From Rivularia sp. PCC 7116 (GTDB taxonomy: Bacteria; Cyanobacteriota; Cyanobacteriia; Cyanobacteriales; Nostocaceae): DNA of 64,000 nt. Both the position numbers and the translations under genes were made by a program. The notes beneath the pieces are model-generated. The model did no database searches. It was not told where the DNA came from and worked only from the letters and a program-made list of their open reading frames with translations. The stretch covers positions 3,286,001 through 3,350,000 of the forward strand of contig NC_019678.1 of the NCBI RefSeq assembly GCF_000316665.1, written 5' to 3'. Below, piece by piece: positions 8,307-16,838 of the stretch (its first letter is position 1; the number at the start of each line of letters is the position of its first letter).

Positions 8307-9110
8307 ATGAGAAAAAATCTAAGCTTATTTAAACGATTCAGAATAGCTTTAGGACTGGTAATTACCACAGCACTGCTCGTTATGTTTACTAACGTGCAGT
8401 CTTTTGCTGTGTTTGCAAAAATTAACTTGACAAAATTACCGCATTATCAGACGGATATAAAACTAGCAAAAAAAATCTCTCAGAATCCTTCTGAACCTTT
8501 CCAAAAACCTCATCCTCTGCCATTAACTTTAGAAAGATGGCAAGATGAAACAAATAGCGGTGATTATTTTTCTGAGATTAAACCTACTAAATATGGTTAT
8601 TTAATTTGGTCAGAATTTCCAGTTAAGATTTATTTAGAAACACCAAATATAAACAACAATCAGCAATCTCAACAATGGATGAATGTTGTCTCGCAAACAG
8701 TAGAAGAGTGGAATAATTATTTACCTTTAAAAATAGTTGAAAATTCAGAAGAAGCAGATATTAAAATTATTCGGAAATCTCCACCACTACAGTTTACTCC
8801 CGGAAAAAAACTTCCTCGCGCTCGTTCTGCATTAACTAGTTACAAAGTCTACGAGAAAGACAATGCTTTATATCATCGCTTCAATATTTTATTGAGCCCC
8901 AGTCAGACAGGTAAATATCTTTTAGCAGCTTCTCGTCACGAATTAGGACATGCTTTAGGAATTTGGGGACATAGTAAAGATAAAGGTGATGCTCTATATT
9001 TTTCACAAGTTAGGAATCCGCCGATAATTTCTGCTAGAGATGTGAATACTTTGAAGAAAATTTATCAGCAGAGTACTAGTTTGGGGTGGGGGAATAATTT
9101 AGGAACATAG
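8307..9110 (+). CDS. Matrixin-like secreted metalloprotease
   Basis: A 267-residue putative exported zinc protease. The N terminus has a basic start and hydrophobic segment (~12-35), likely a signal peptide or anchor. The zinc site is HELGHALGIWGHS (~211-223), preceded by a fold with W-x-V-x-I-Y-L (WSEFPVKIYLE) and ADIKI as in matrixin-like domains. The third zinc histidine is one residue further than in the classic HExxHxxGxxH, a spacing I associate with cyanobacterial matrixin-like peptidases. The substrate is unknown. It lies about 50 bp downstream of secG on the same strand and may be cotranscribed. Confidence 0.83.
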   Translation: MRKNLSLFKRFRIALGLVITTALLVMFTNVQSFAVFAKINLTKLPHYQTDIKLAKKISQNPSEPFQKPHPLPLTLERWQDETNSGDYFSEIKPTKYGYLIWSEFPVKIYLETPNINNNQQSQQWMNVVSQTVEEWNNYLPLKIVENSEEADIKIIRKSPPLQFTPGKKLPRARSALTSYKVYEKDNALYHRFNILLSPSQTGKYLLAASRHELGHALGIWGHSKDKGDALYFSQVRNPPIISARDVNTLKKIYQQSTSLGWGNNLGT

Positions 9111-9204
9111 TAGATTTGTAGCTCGGGCTAAGGTTCCTGACCCAACAATTATGATTCTAAATTTTGAATAAACTTGTTTAATAACAGAAAAGCGTTTTTT
9201 ATTT

Positions 9205-9948
9205 TTACGAATCATCTCCACAATTATCATTTCGGATGCTTCCATCTAGCATGATAGTGTTGCAGAAAATTGCATCTTCAAAAACTTGTTTAACTAATTT
9301 AAGGAAATAACTCATGTAATTGGGGTCACTTAAAAGACTAGGTTCTGGTTTGACACCTTTCAAATTAGCATTAGTGAGATTGGCTCCTTTAAAAGAGGTT
9401 TCGTCAAGAATAGCACCAAAAAAACTGCTTCTACTAAGGTTCGCATTCCAAAACCCTGTTTGATGTAGTCTAGTATTATTCAGGTTAGCTCCTATTAGGA
9501 TAGCTTCTTCCAAACCAGTTTCAGTGATATCAGAACCGCTGAGGTCAGCTTGAGTGAAGTTGGCTTTTTCACAATCGCTTCCAGATAAAAATACATTTCT
9601 CAAATTAGCTCCACTAAAGTTAGCATCAGCCAAATCAGCAGATCCTAAGTTAGCATCTTCTAAGAAAGCTCCACAAAAATTAGCTCCAGTCAAATCGGCT
9701 GATTGCAACCAAGCTTCTTTCAAGTTAGCCTGACTGAAGTTAGCACCAATCAACTGAGCGCTACCCAAGCCAGCACTACTCAAGTTAGCACCACTTAGAT
9801 TAGCATTTTCCAATTCTGCACAATCAAAATTAATTTCACTCAAATCAAGACCACTTAAGTTAGCTCCATTTAAATTAATTCCGGTAAATTCTCTTTCCCC
9901 AGCAGCATAACGCTGCAACAATTCCTCAGCAGTCATCTGACAATTCAT
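9205..9948 (-). CDS. Pentapeptide repeat protein
   Basis: 247 residues dominated by about 28-30 A(D/N)LxX pentapeptides (LNGANLSGLDLSEINFDCAELENANL and so on, residues ~24-200), which form a right-handed quadrilateral beta-helix. The N-terminal MTAEELLQRYAAGEREF cap is common in cyanobacterial members. The ~45-residue C-terminal cap (YMSYFLKLVKQVFEDAIFCN) is not repetitive. No signal peptide is visible, so it is probably cytosolic. The role is unknown: some family members mimic DNA, but many cyanobacterial ones have no known function. An alternative start is Met5; no clear ribosome-binding site decides between them. Confidence 0.92.
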   Translation of the reverse strand: MNCQMTAEELLQRYAAGEREFTGINLNGANLSGLDLSEINFDCAELENANLSGANLSSAGLGSAQLIGANFSQANLKEAWLQSADLTGANFCGAFLEDANLGSADLADANFSGANLRNVFLSGSDCEKANFTQADLSGSDITETGLEEAILIGANLNNTRLHQTGFWNANLSRSSFFGAILDETSFKGANLTNANLKGVKPEPSLLSDPNYMSYFLKLVKQVFEDAIFCNTIMLDGSIRNDNCGDDS

Positions 9949-10052
9949 TATTTACTTTTGACAACAATTAATAGGTTACAGTTATTGTATAGTACTAAGG
10001 TATTAGAATAAACTTGACCGTAGTCCCACCTTTTTCAGCAGGGTTTACTCTC

Positions 10053-10098
10053 GTTACAAGGTTCTACCTTGTAATGCATTTCAAAGAGGCTCTGCCTC
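10053..10098. repeat. Paired small hairpin repeat
   Basis: Two adjacent perfect inverted repeats: TTACAAGGT-TCT-ACCTTGTAA (10054-10074) and GAGGC-TCT-GCCTC (10086-10098). This tandem-hairpin style is common between cyanobacterial genes. It sits in the spacer between the glycosylase stop and the pentapeptide gene. Confidence 0.7.
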
Positions 10099-10200
10099 GC
10101 AGTGTATTCTAGAGGGACACAGAGCTTAACCAAAAGGGGTTTTCAGGTAGAGATTGGGAACTGATTACTTAATAGATGTCGATACAACCTAAAATTCCGG

Positions 10201-10226
10201 GAGACGTAGCACTGCTACGTCTCTAC
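10201..10226. repeat. GACGTAGCA palindromic repeat, copy 2
   Basis: Arms GAGACGTAGCA and TGCTACGTCTC about one base (10201-10223), then TAC. It ends 2 bp from the stop codon of the minus-strand glycosylase gene and may act as part of its transcription end. Confidence 0.85.
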
Positions 10227-10227
10227 A

Positions 10228-10893
10228 TTAATTTTTTTCCTGCTTGACATAATCACACCGCTCCCGCAAAACACATTTACCACAACTTGGATTCTTCGCA
10301 GTACAAACCCCCGCACCAAAATCAAATAGCGTCAGATTCCACATCCCAACATTATTTTCTGGAGCTATTTCCTCTGCTTTTCTCCAAAGTAATGGACAGC
10401 GAGATTTTACTTTCCCACCTTCAAAACCAAAAAAGCGCTCGAAAATCCGCGCAACATTAGTGTCAATCACTGCTTTACTTTGCCCAAATGCATTTGCACA
10501 AATCGAGCGGGCTGTATATTTACCAACTCCCGGTAATTTGACTAATTCTGCTTCCGTATTTGGAACTTTCCCTTGATATTCTTCAATTAATAATTTTGCT
10601 GTTTTGTATAATCTTTCGGCTCTAAATGCAAGTCCTAAAGGCTGTAAAATATTCTTGATATCTATAAATTGTGCTTCTGCTAACGCTTCAACTGTCGGAT
10701 ATTGCTCCATGAATTTCTTGTACAAAGGAGCAACCAAAGGCGCGTTAGTCTTCTGTAACATAAATTCTGCGACTAAAATAGCATAAGCATCTTTTGTATT
10801 TCGCCAAGGAAATTTTCTACGATGCTTTTCTCCCCAAGCTAATAATTCTCTACGAAACCATTTGATTTGATTTATATCAAAATTCAAATTCAC
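10228..10893 (-). CDS. HhH-GPD DNA glycosylase, MIG/MutY-like
   Basis: A 221-residue base-excision repair glycosylase. It has Glu in AEFMLQKTNAP (~43), helix-hairpin-helix LPGVGKYTAR (~120-129), catalytic Asp in DTNVARIFER (Asp144), and a [4Fe-4S] cluster C-x6-C-x2-C-x5-C (Cys197, 204, 207, 213). The position that is Lys in bifunctional Nth is Tyr (GKYTA), as in thymine-mismatch glycosylases of the MIG type, and the C-terminal NUDIX-like domain of MutY is absent. It could therefore act on T:G or A:G mismatches. I chose GTG at 10893 with GGGGG upstream. The longer form uses TTG 10965, overlaps the glycosyltransferase stop by 2-4 bp, and would place a HIP1 site in the coding region. Confidence 0.85.
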   Translation of the reverse strand: MNLNFDINQIKWFRRELLAWGEKHRRKFPWRNTKDAYAILVAEFMLQKTNAPLVAPLYKKFMEQYPTVEALAEAQFIDIKNILQPLGLAFRAERLYKTAKLLIEEYQGKVPNTEAELVKLPGVGKYTARSICANAFGQSKAVIDTNVARIFERFFGFEGGKVKSRCPLLWRKAEEIAPENNVGMWNLTLFDFGAGVCTAKNPSCGKCVLRERCDYVKQEKN

Positions 10894-10961
10894 GTTTAAA
10901 CCCCCAAAAAATATAGTGCGATATGCGATCGCACTACAAAAAATAGATTGGTTTGTCAAAC

Positions 10962-12125
10962 TCAAACAGCTTTTTTTGTTTGTTGAGGATGGAAATGCAA
11001 GCTCCTTCCGTTAACGATTTCGTCGTAGAGCTTTTCTAACTGGGTTATATTCTTGCTGAGAGTATAACGCTCTAATACTCGCTGCCGTGCTTTTTGCCCT
11101 AACATTAATCCTAATTCGGGGTGATCTTGGAATAATGGCAATAAAGTACGTAACTGAGAACGAACCCTGTTAGTATCAAGTACTACACCTGCTCCATCCT
11201 GCAAAACTTCCCCATCGGCACCAACTTCAGTTGCTAAACAAGCTAAGCCGCAAGCCATTGCTTCTAATAGAGATAAAGATAAACCTTCAACTAACGAAGG
11301 TAATATAAATACATCTGCTCCCCGTAAAATTTCTATACGGCGACTGTCATCGGCAATGAAACCCAGCCAGTTAATACCGTGTTCCGAACCATAAAAAGGC
11401 TCTAAACCGGCTCTTAAAGGGCCATCACCAACTACTAATAACTTACTTTTTGGACCCATTTCTGCCTGTCTCCAGGCACGCAGTAGAGCTTCAACGTTCT
11501 TCTCTGGGGCTAATCTTCCTTGGTAAACAAACAAACGTTCGGCTTGAAATTCGGCTTTAATAGCTGAAAAACCGGGAGAATATTTGTCTACATCGACTCC
11601 ATTAGGAATAACGGCAACATTTTGGGCCGGTACACCCATACGAACTAGTAACTCCCGTTGGAGTTGAGAAAATACGATCACACTGTTGTAATTACCTAGA
11701 AACGGCGCATACAATTGATACGCCAAAAGCTGGGTTCCGGATACAAGCTTTGCTCCTTTTCCAGCGAATGGAGTATGAAAAGTAGCGATTAAAGGTATGT
11801 TGAGCTTCTCACAGATTTCTGGTAGCAGAAAATCTAAGGGAGATAAAGTCAGAGAAGCATGAACGATGTCTGGTTTAATCCTTTGCAGCGATTCGGTAAG
11901 AACCTTTGTCGCTTTAAATGCAGGAATTGTATAAACCTGAGACTTATAGATAAAAGGTAAGGGTACCTCCGGACAACTTAACTCTTTTGAGCCTTGGGAA
12001 ACTTCTTGAGCAAAATGAAGAAAGCTAACTTCGTGTCCTCGCTCTAGCAAGGCATTAGTGATTTCTCTGCTATAGGTAACATTGCCACAAAAGGGCGATT
12101 TTTTTCCAATCCAAGCTATACGCAT
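10962..12125 (-). CDS. dgdA: GT4 glycosyltransferase, probable DgdA
   Basis: A 387-residue GT-B fold enzyme. The start MRIAWIGKKSPFCGNVTYSREITNALLERGH, acceptor-domain motif HTPFAGKGAK and donor-domain motif PSLVEGLSLSLLEAMACG (the E-x7-E sugar-nucleotide site, ~275-290) fit GT family 4. From memory it strongly resembles the cyanobacterial digalactosyldiacylglycerol synthase DgdA, which adds a second galactose to MGDG in thylakoid lipid synthesis. That specific call is by recollection and could be wrong; a generic GT4 is certain. No signal peptide is visible, and it is probably membrane-peripheral. The glycosylase gene follows closely downstream on the same strand. Confidence 0.8.
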   Translation of the reverse strand: MRIAWIGKKSPFCGNVTYSREITNALLERGHEVSFLHFAQEVSQGSKELSCPEVPLPFIYKSQVYTIPAFKATKVLTESLQRIKPDIVHASLTLSPLDFLLPEICEKLNIPLIATFHTPFAGKGAKLVSGTQLLAYQLYAPFLGNYNSVIVFSQLQRELLVRMGVPAQNVAVIPNGVDVDKYSPGFSAIKAEFQAERLFVYQGRLAPEKNVEALLRAWRQAEMGPKSKLLVVGDGPLRAGLEPFYGSEHGINWLGFIADDSRRIEILRGADVFILPSLVEGLSLSLLEAMACGLACLATEVGADGEVLQDGAGVVLDTNRVRSQLRTLLPLFQDHPELGLMLGQKARQRVLERYTLSKNITQLEKLYDEIVNGRSLHFHPQQTKKAV

Positions 12126-12502
12126 TCTTGATTAGTAATCTGGAAAGGGGGTTTATTCGGTCAGCTTTTCTGCGAATCTAAGTAATATGAATTAACTGTT
12201 GTACTAAGATGGCTCTATGGATATCATAATATTTCAATCCTAATAACTGACAACGCAAATTTTTACGTTTTTAAAACTATTAAATTTATAATTTATTTAT
12301 GTCATAATAATGCTGTTAATTACTATACGTTTTTATATAACAAATTGAGACTCTGTGTATAGCGGTTATCCTATATCTATTTTGTCTCTAATGTTAGGGG
12401 ATATATTTATTCTCATGTAATTTTACCACGGCATTAAAAGCAATAGTCAATATAGCTATAATCTCAGGACTATAAGTAATAATCACTCTTAAATGATAGA
12501 TA
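12126..12502. other. AT-rich spacer
   Basis: About 377 bp between the MFS gene stop and the glycosyltransferase start, both on the minus strand. It is AT-rich; I see no ORF, repeat or clear terminator. It should hold the glycosyltransferase promoter. Confidence 0.5.
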
Positions 12503-14017
12503 TTAAGCTGATTTATATCTAGTTAATATACCAACGCAAAATACAATGGCAGCTAATGACAAAAAGACTGTCTGTAATCCTAAAAATGTTTCTGCAATAC
12601 CTGCTAATGCCAAAGGTAAAGTTAAAGCAATATTGACCAAATTGTTTTGTAGCCCAAATACTTTACCGTGCATTTGAGGGGGAGTTTCGGTTTGAATGGC
12701 AGTCTGTAAGGGAATACCAACAAGCGCTCCAGAGATACCTAATAAACCAATTAAAGAAAGTACAGCCCATAATTGCTGGGTAAATATTGCCAAACCAGCT
12801 AGAGAAATAGTCATTCCCATGCATCCAGCCAAACTCAAGTGAGGAGTTGTGAAATTTTGCCCGAATTGACCTAATATCATGGCACCAAGGGCGATACCTA
12901 CACCACCAGATGCTAGTAAAAAGCCAAATTGCTCGGCATTAATTGAAGGTATGACTTCTGCGATACGAACAGCTAATACAGTTAAGGCAGCTAAAACAGA
13001 AAACAAGATTATTAGTTGAATCAAGGCATTACGTAATCGATGATTTTCTCCTAAGTAGGCGAAACCATCTTTTAAGTCAGAAAGAATATGGCTGGATTCT
13101 TTTTCTTGCTCTTGACTTTGTTCATTAGTTACTAATAGCAGTAAAATTAATCCGGCAATGATGTAAGAACCACCAACCAAAATTTCTTTACCTAATTCAC
13201 CACTACCACCAAATTGCAGCCATAAAGCATCAGCTGCGGATAAAATTGGTTCTCCAATGGCAAACCCTACAATTACCGATGCCATCATTGTTGTGGTGTA
13301 AAGTGAATTCGCTGACAGCAAATTTGTTGGTTTTACTATTAGGGGAATGACAGCTTGTTCTGCTGGTGCAAAGAATTGCGTCAATGTGGAAACCAGAAAA
13401 GTTACTGCCAAAATTATTAAGAAACCAGAGGGAATATTGCCTATAGCTTGCCAATCTTTTGCCAACCATAGTAATGGAACAATTCCTAAAACTAAAAAAC
13501 CGCGCCAGATATTAGTTGATACCAGGACGGTTTTTTTCACCCATCTATCGACAAATACCCCTGCCAAAGAACCAAATAGCACTGCGGGAATGGTAAAAGT
13601 CATCATTAAAGCCGATACCCAGCCACTAATACTGCTTCCTTCAGACTGAAACTGAGTATCAATCAAAGCAATCATCAGTACTAAATAGACTTTATCTGCT
13701 AACTGACAAAATACCTGTCCTCCCCACAGAGCAAGGAAATTAGGATTTGTTAAAACGGGTAAAAAACCTTGTTGGTTTGTATTTGTATTCGTATTTACTT
13801 GATTTTTGCCATTTTTTTCTACGGATAAATTGGATTTATCGGCAAGTTTAACAGCGCTGGGCTGCAAATTTTCTTCCAACTTATCTTTACTGTTGCCATA
13901 AGAATATAATTCATTGTTAATTTTATTTTCCCAATGGTTATTCTTATCGGATTTGAGTATTTCCGACATCGGTGTTTTGTGATTTCTATCGTTTTTAGAA
14001 ACGTCTCCTGCTGACAT
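12503..14017 (-). CDS. MFS transporter
   Basis: 504 residues. About 90 N-terminal residues are polar and low-complexity (with NTNTNTNQQ), followed by around 11-12 hydrophobic helices starting at FLALWGGQVFCQLADKVYLVLMIALI. The loop-2/3 motif GVFVDRWVKK and the helix HENHRLRNALIQLIILFSVL-type region are typical of the MFS_3 (enterobactin-exporter-like) family. Substrate unknown; small-molecule efflux is likely. The long hydrophilic N terminus is unusual for the family; part of it could be an over-called start, although Met1 and Met17 are the only upstream methionines. Confidence 0.88.
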   Translation of the reverse strand: MSAGDVSKNDRNHKTPMSEILKSDKNNHWENKINNELYSYGNSKDKLEENLQPSAVKLADKSNLSVEKNGKNQVNTNTNTNQQGFLPVLTNPNFLALWGGQVFCQLADKVYLVLMIALIDTQFQSEGSSISGWVSALMMTFTIPAVLFGSLAGVFVDRWVKKTVLVSTNIWRGFLVLGIVPLLWLAKDWQAIGNIPSGFLIILAVTFLVSTLTQFFAPAEQAVIPLIVKPTNLLSANSLYTTTMMASVIVGFAIGEPILSAADALWLQFGGSGELGKEILVGGSYIIAGLILLLLVTNEQSQEQEKESSHILSDLKDGFAYLGENHRLRNALIQLIILFSVLAALTVLAVRIAEVIPSINAEQFGFLLASGGVGIALGAMILGQFGQNFTTPHLSLAGCMGMTISLAGLAIFTQQLWAVLSLIGLLGISGALVGIPLQTAIQTETPPQMHGKVFGLQNNLVNIALTLPLALAGIAETFLGLQTVFLSLAAIVFCVGILTRYKSA

Positions 14018-14182
14018 TTCGTTTGTAGTTCTAATCTACTTAATGGTGGACTTGAGAAAGCATATTTAATTGGGTAAAGCAGAAAAATCAACCTTACTAA
14101 CCAAAAAATATCAGTTTATTAGCCTTTAAAATCATTTTTTTGGCATAATGTCGCAAAAATCTTCAATATCTTCACAGATTGT

Positions 14183-15124
14183 TTAACGATTACCATGATT
14201 TTGAGCAAAAAAAGAGTCTATTAAAGCTGCCGAACGAATCGAACGACCAAAATGATATTGAGCATATTGCCTTAGCAAACGTTCAATACATAACCAATCT
14301 TCATCGACTTCATTTTCTCCTATTATCGACCATTGCGGTAACTGCTGTAATAAACTTAGCTCCGAAGCGCTCAAACGACGCAACAAAGCCGGTAATTCTT
14401 CTTGATGGACAACGGTTTCGTATATCTGGGAAGAAGTATTTTCTTTGGGAGTAGAAGAATAAACCGCACCAGACTCTTTAGCTACAGACGCAACTTCTAC
14501 CCGATTGTTTTCTTCAATTCTTTTGGTTTTTTCTATTTTTGTTCGCAGATTTTCCCAAGCTGACATTGAAACCACACCACCAGCGTTGATGCTGAATGCG
14601 GTGAGAGATTTAGGATTATCAAAATCTGGTGTAACTGGGTTCTCAGTTAAACAACAAACTTCTACTTGAGGCTTCAAGCCAGCTAAAGTCAAAAGTTGAA
14701 AAATACCGTGTACCAGATAAGCCAAAACATTTCGACTTTTAGATAATTTTTCCAAACGACTCAGATGTTCGTTAAAAAGTTCAAACAATTCATCTTGAGG
14801 TTGTTCGCTTAAAGCTTGAGCAAGTACTATTTCTGCTAAATACTGGGAAGCTGCCAATTTACCCAAATCCCCTCCTAAACCGGGATAAGTTTTGATAGTT
14901 TGTGCTTGGGTAATTTTATCGATACTTCGTCCTTTTGCAATCAGTAATTGATTCACCACAAACATTCCGCTTCTACCGCCGAGACTGGAAAGATGCTTGC
15001 GTGCCCCTGGTGCAGTAGCTCGAATCAACCCAAATTCTCTTGTCAAAATTGTAACGATTCTATCGGATTCGCCGAATGCTTGGGCTTTTAAATTAATTCC
15101 AGTTGCTTTATAGGTTCGACTCAT
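14183..15124 (-). CDS. recO: DNA repair protein RecO
   Basis: 313 residues; RecFOR-pathway protein that anneals DNA and helps load RecA on SSB-coated gaps. The N-terminal OB fold starts [44 protein letters not shown] helical domain follows with [24 protein letters not shown] family-typical ELxLLQQLP region occurs near the C terminus, followed by [20 protein letters not shown]. The insert around residues 205-240 ([26 protein letters not shown]) is polar and probably disordered. It follows deoC by 88 bp on the same strand, a common cyanobacterial order. Confidence 0.95.
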   Translation of the reverse strand: MSRTYKATGINLKAQAFGESDRIVTILTREFGLIRATAPGARKHLSSLGGRSGMFVVNQLLIAKGRSIDKITQAQTIKTYPGLGGDLGKLAASQYLAEIVLAQALSEQPQDELFELFNEHLSRLEKLSKSRNVLAYLVHGIFQLLTLAGLKPQVEVCCLTENPVTPDFDNPKSLTAFSINAGGVVSMSAWENLRTKIEKTKRIEENNRVEVASVAKESGAVYSSTPKENTSSQIYETVVHQEELPALLRRLSASELSLLQQLPQWSIIGENEVDEDWLCIERLLRQYAQYHFGRSIRSAALIDSFFAQNHGNR

Positions 15125-15212
15125 TAATGGTTAGTTGATAGTTGTTAGTTGTTTGTAATGAGGAGAGGGAAGAGGGGGAGAGTGGGAAAAAACGAAACTA
15201 ATTCACTACTCG

Positions 15213-15893
15213 CTACTTACTCTTAAATCCTTCTTCTCGCTGACGAAGCAAATCCACACTTCTAGAAGTACCTAACCTAGTAGCACCAGCTAATATTAAT
15301 TCTAAAGCTTGCTCAACAGTGCGAATACCCCCAGAAGCTTTAACCTCAACTCTGTCTTTAGCTACTTCTTTTAAAAGCTTGACATCTGCTACTGTGGCAC
15401 CACCATTCCAACCAGTACTAGTTTTCAAAAACGCCGCACCTGCATCCATCGATACTTCAGCAGCCAGTCTTTTCTCAGTATCAGTTAATAAAGTAGTTTC
15501 CAAAATTACTTTGACAGTTTGCCCAGTTTCTTCACAAATCGCAGAAATTTCGCGATGTATTTCCTCGGTTTTGCCAGCTTTCAACCAACCCAGATTTATT
15601 ACTAAATCTAATTCAGTTGCACCATTTTCTGTAGCTTCTTGTGCTTCATACAGCTTGACTGCGGAGGTAGTAGCACCAGTAGGAAAACCTATTACTGTGC
15701 ATACTTTCGGCTGTTTCCCGTGCAGAAGTTCCGCTGCGAAACGTACCCAAGTGGGGCTAATACAAACCGAAGCAAAATGATATTTATCTGCTTCTTCACA
15801 CCATTGCTCAAGGAGTTGTTGAGTAGCTGTTGGGTGAAGTAACGAGTGATCGATAAATGGCGCAATATCAATATCCGCGTACTCTGCTGCCAT
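15213..15893 (-). CDS. deoC: Deoxyribose-phosphate aldolase
   Basis: Class I aldolase splitting 2-deoxyribose-5-phosphate into glyceraldehyde-3-phosphate and acetaldehyde, for deoxynucleoside salvage. 226 residues, normal length. The Schiff-base lysine is Lys157 in [10 protein letters not shown]. The second catalytic lysine is Lys185 in [11 protein letters not shown] and the proton-relay Asp is at ~96 in [12 protein letters not shown] nucleoside transporter later in the window (58-59 kb) is functionally related but not linked. Confidence 0.97.
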   Translation of the reverse strand: MAAEYADIDIAPFIDHSLLHPTATQQLLEQWCEEADKYHFASVCISPTWVRFAAELLHGKQPKVCTVIGFPTGATTSAVKLYEAQEATENGATELDLVINLGWLKAGKTEEIHREISAICEETGQTVKVILETTLLTDTEKRLAAEVSMDAGAAFLKTSTGWNGGATVADVKLLKEVAKDRVEVKASGGIRTVEQALELILAGATRLGTSRSVDLLRQREEGFKSK

Positions 15894-16003
15894 CGTTTTT
15901 TATACTAATTATGATTTACTCTTCTCAATTAGTAGAGTAATACTATTTTTGGTAGATTGGGCGTTTATTTTAGAAATTTAGTTAATTTTTTGCGATTAAT
16001 TCT

Positions 16004-16165
16004 TGTAGGGTGTGTTAAACCCACCACTATATTTCGATTTTAACAATAATTTTGGATACGTTTAACGCACCATCCGGGATTACATATACAAACGGTGCGT
16101 TAGAGGCGAAATAGATATACTTCTTTATAATCCAAATTATTTATCGCGCCATAACACACCCTACG
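16004..16165. mobile_element. MITE-like element with GTAGGGTGTGTTA ends
   Basis: Perfect 13-bp terminal inverted repeats GTAGGGTGTGTTA (16005-16017) and TAACACACCCTAC (16152-16164) enclose about 134 bp with internal pairing segments (GCACC around 16067 and GGTGCG around 16095). It carries no ORF. It lies between deoC and the small ORF at 16172, whose ATG is only 7 bp past the right end. Confidence 0.82.
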
Positions 16166-16171
16166 ATGTAA

Positions 16172-16375
16172 ATGGATAATTATCAAAATTTTAATATTCA
16201 ATTACAAGAGCCTATAAAATATGATTTTTATGATTATCTAGAAGACGAATTAAATGAATATACAAATTTTGAAATCGGTTTGAAACGGTTTTGTTTTAAC
16301 AATAATCGCAATGTTTTATTAGAAATAGGTGATGAAAGAATAATTTTACACTTATATCACCGAGTAGATTTTTAA
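16172..16375 (+). CDS. Hypothetical small protein, 67 aa
   Basis: Acidic, aromatic-rich short protein (QEPIKYDFYDYLEDELNEYTNFEIG, then a basic RFCFNNNRN and hydrophobic ERIILHLYHRVDF end). Not recognised. It starts 7 bp after the MITE-like element, so its promoter may come from that element or it may be a remnant of a longer gene. No ribosome-binding site is evident. A further open stretch follows its stop, which leaves decay by nonsense mutation possible. Confidence 0.4.
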   Translation: MDNYQNFNIQLQEPIKYDFYDYLEDELNEYTNFEIGLKRFCFNNNRNVLLEIGDERIILHLYHRVDF

Positions 16376-16443
16376 GGGTTTGAAGCACCCGGATTTATTC
16401 GTGGATTGTACTCTATCGAAGCCCCTAAATTCATTTATGGGAA

Positions 16444-16787
16444 ATTAATTACGAATTACGAATTATATTCACGATATTCTTGATACCTTAGAAGATAGAT
16501 GGTACGAACAAATTACTAAAGTTGCTACTGGGAATAAAGTTAATATCAGCTTTGGTAGCGATTTGGATTTAATCTTTTATCCAATCCAAAATAAAGATGA
16601 AGTAATTTGTGAATATACTTTTCTAGGTACGGGTGAATATAAATCTTGTAATTTGTGTTTATCTCAAGTTGTCAAAATAATGAATAGCTTTGTTAGTCAG
16701 ATTTTTGATATGGCAACCCAACAAGATTATGTTACTGCTGAAGAAATTGCTAAATTTATATCGATAAACAAAAACAATGAGACGTAG
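16444..16787 (+). pseudogene. 5'-truncated hypothetical ORF entered by STRR
   Basis: An open frame of about 110 codons ends at 16787 (… SFGSDLDLIFYPIQNKDEVICEY … EEIAKFISINKNNET). It has no ATG or GTG near its beginning. The frame opens inside heptamer repeats (TTACGAA units, ~16444-16465) after an in-frame TAA. TTG 16563 would give 74 residues but drops a clearly coding-like IHDILDTLEDRWYEQITK segment encoded just upstream. Most likely the 5' end was lost to or replaced by repeat DNA. The family is not recognised. Confidence 0.45.
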
Positions 16788-16804
16788 CATTGCTACGTCT
16801 CTAC
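16779..16804. repeat. GACGTAGCA palindromic repeat, copy 3
   Basis: Arms GAGACGTAGCA and TGCTACGTCTC around one base (16779-16801), followed by TAC. It overlaps the last codons and stop of the preceding ORF and lies about 35 bp before the GTPase stop on the other strand, so it could act as a bidirectional end. Confidence 0.85.
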
Positions 16805-16838
16805 ATTAATATTGTGTTGAATGTTGCGTTTGATGAAA

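Noticed and set aside
13819-14091. 90-aa minus-strand ORF overlapping the MFS start
   Set aside because: It is another frame of the low-complexity N terminus and has no coding character.
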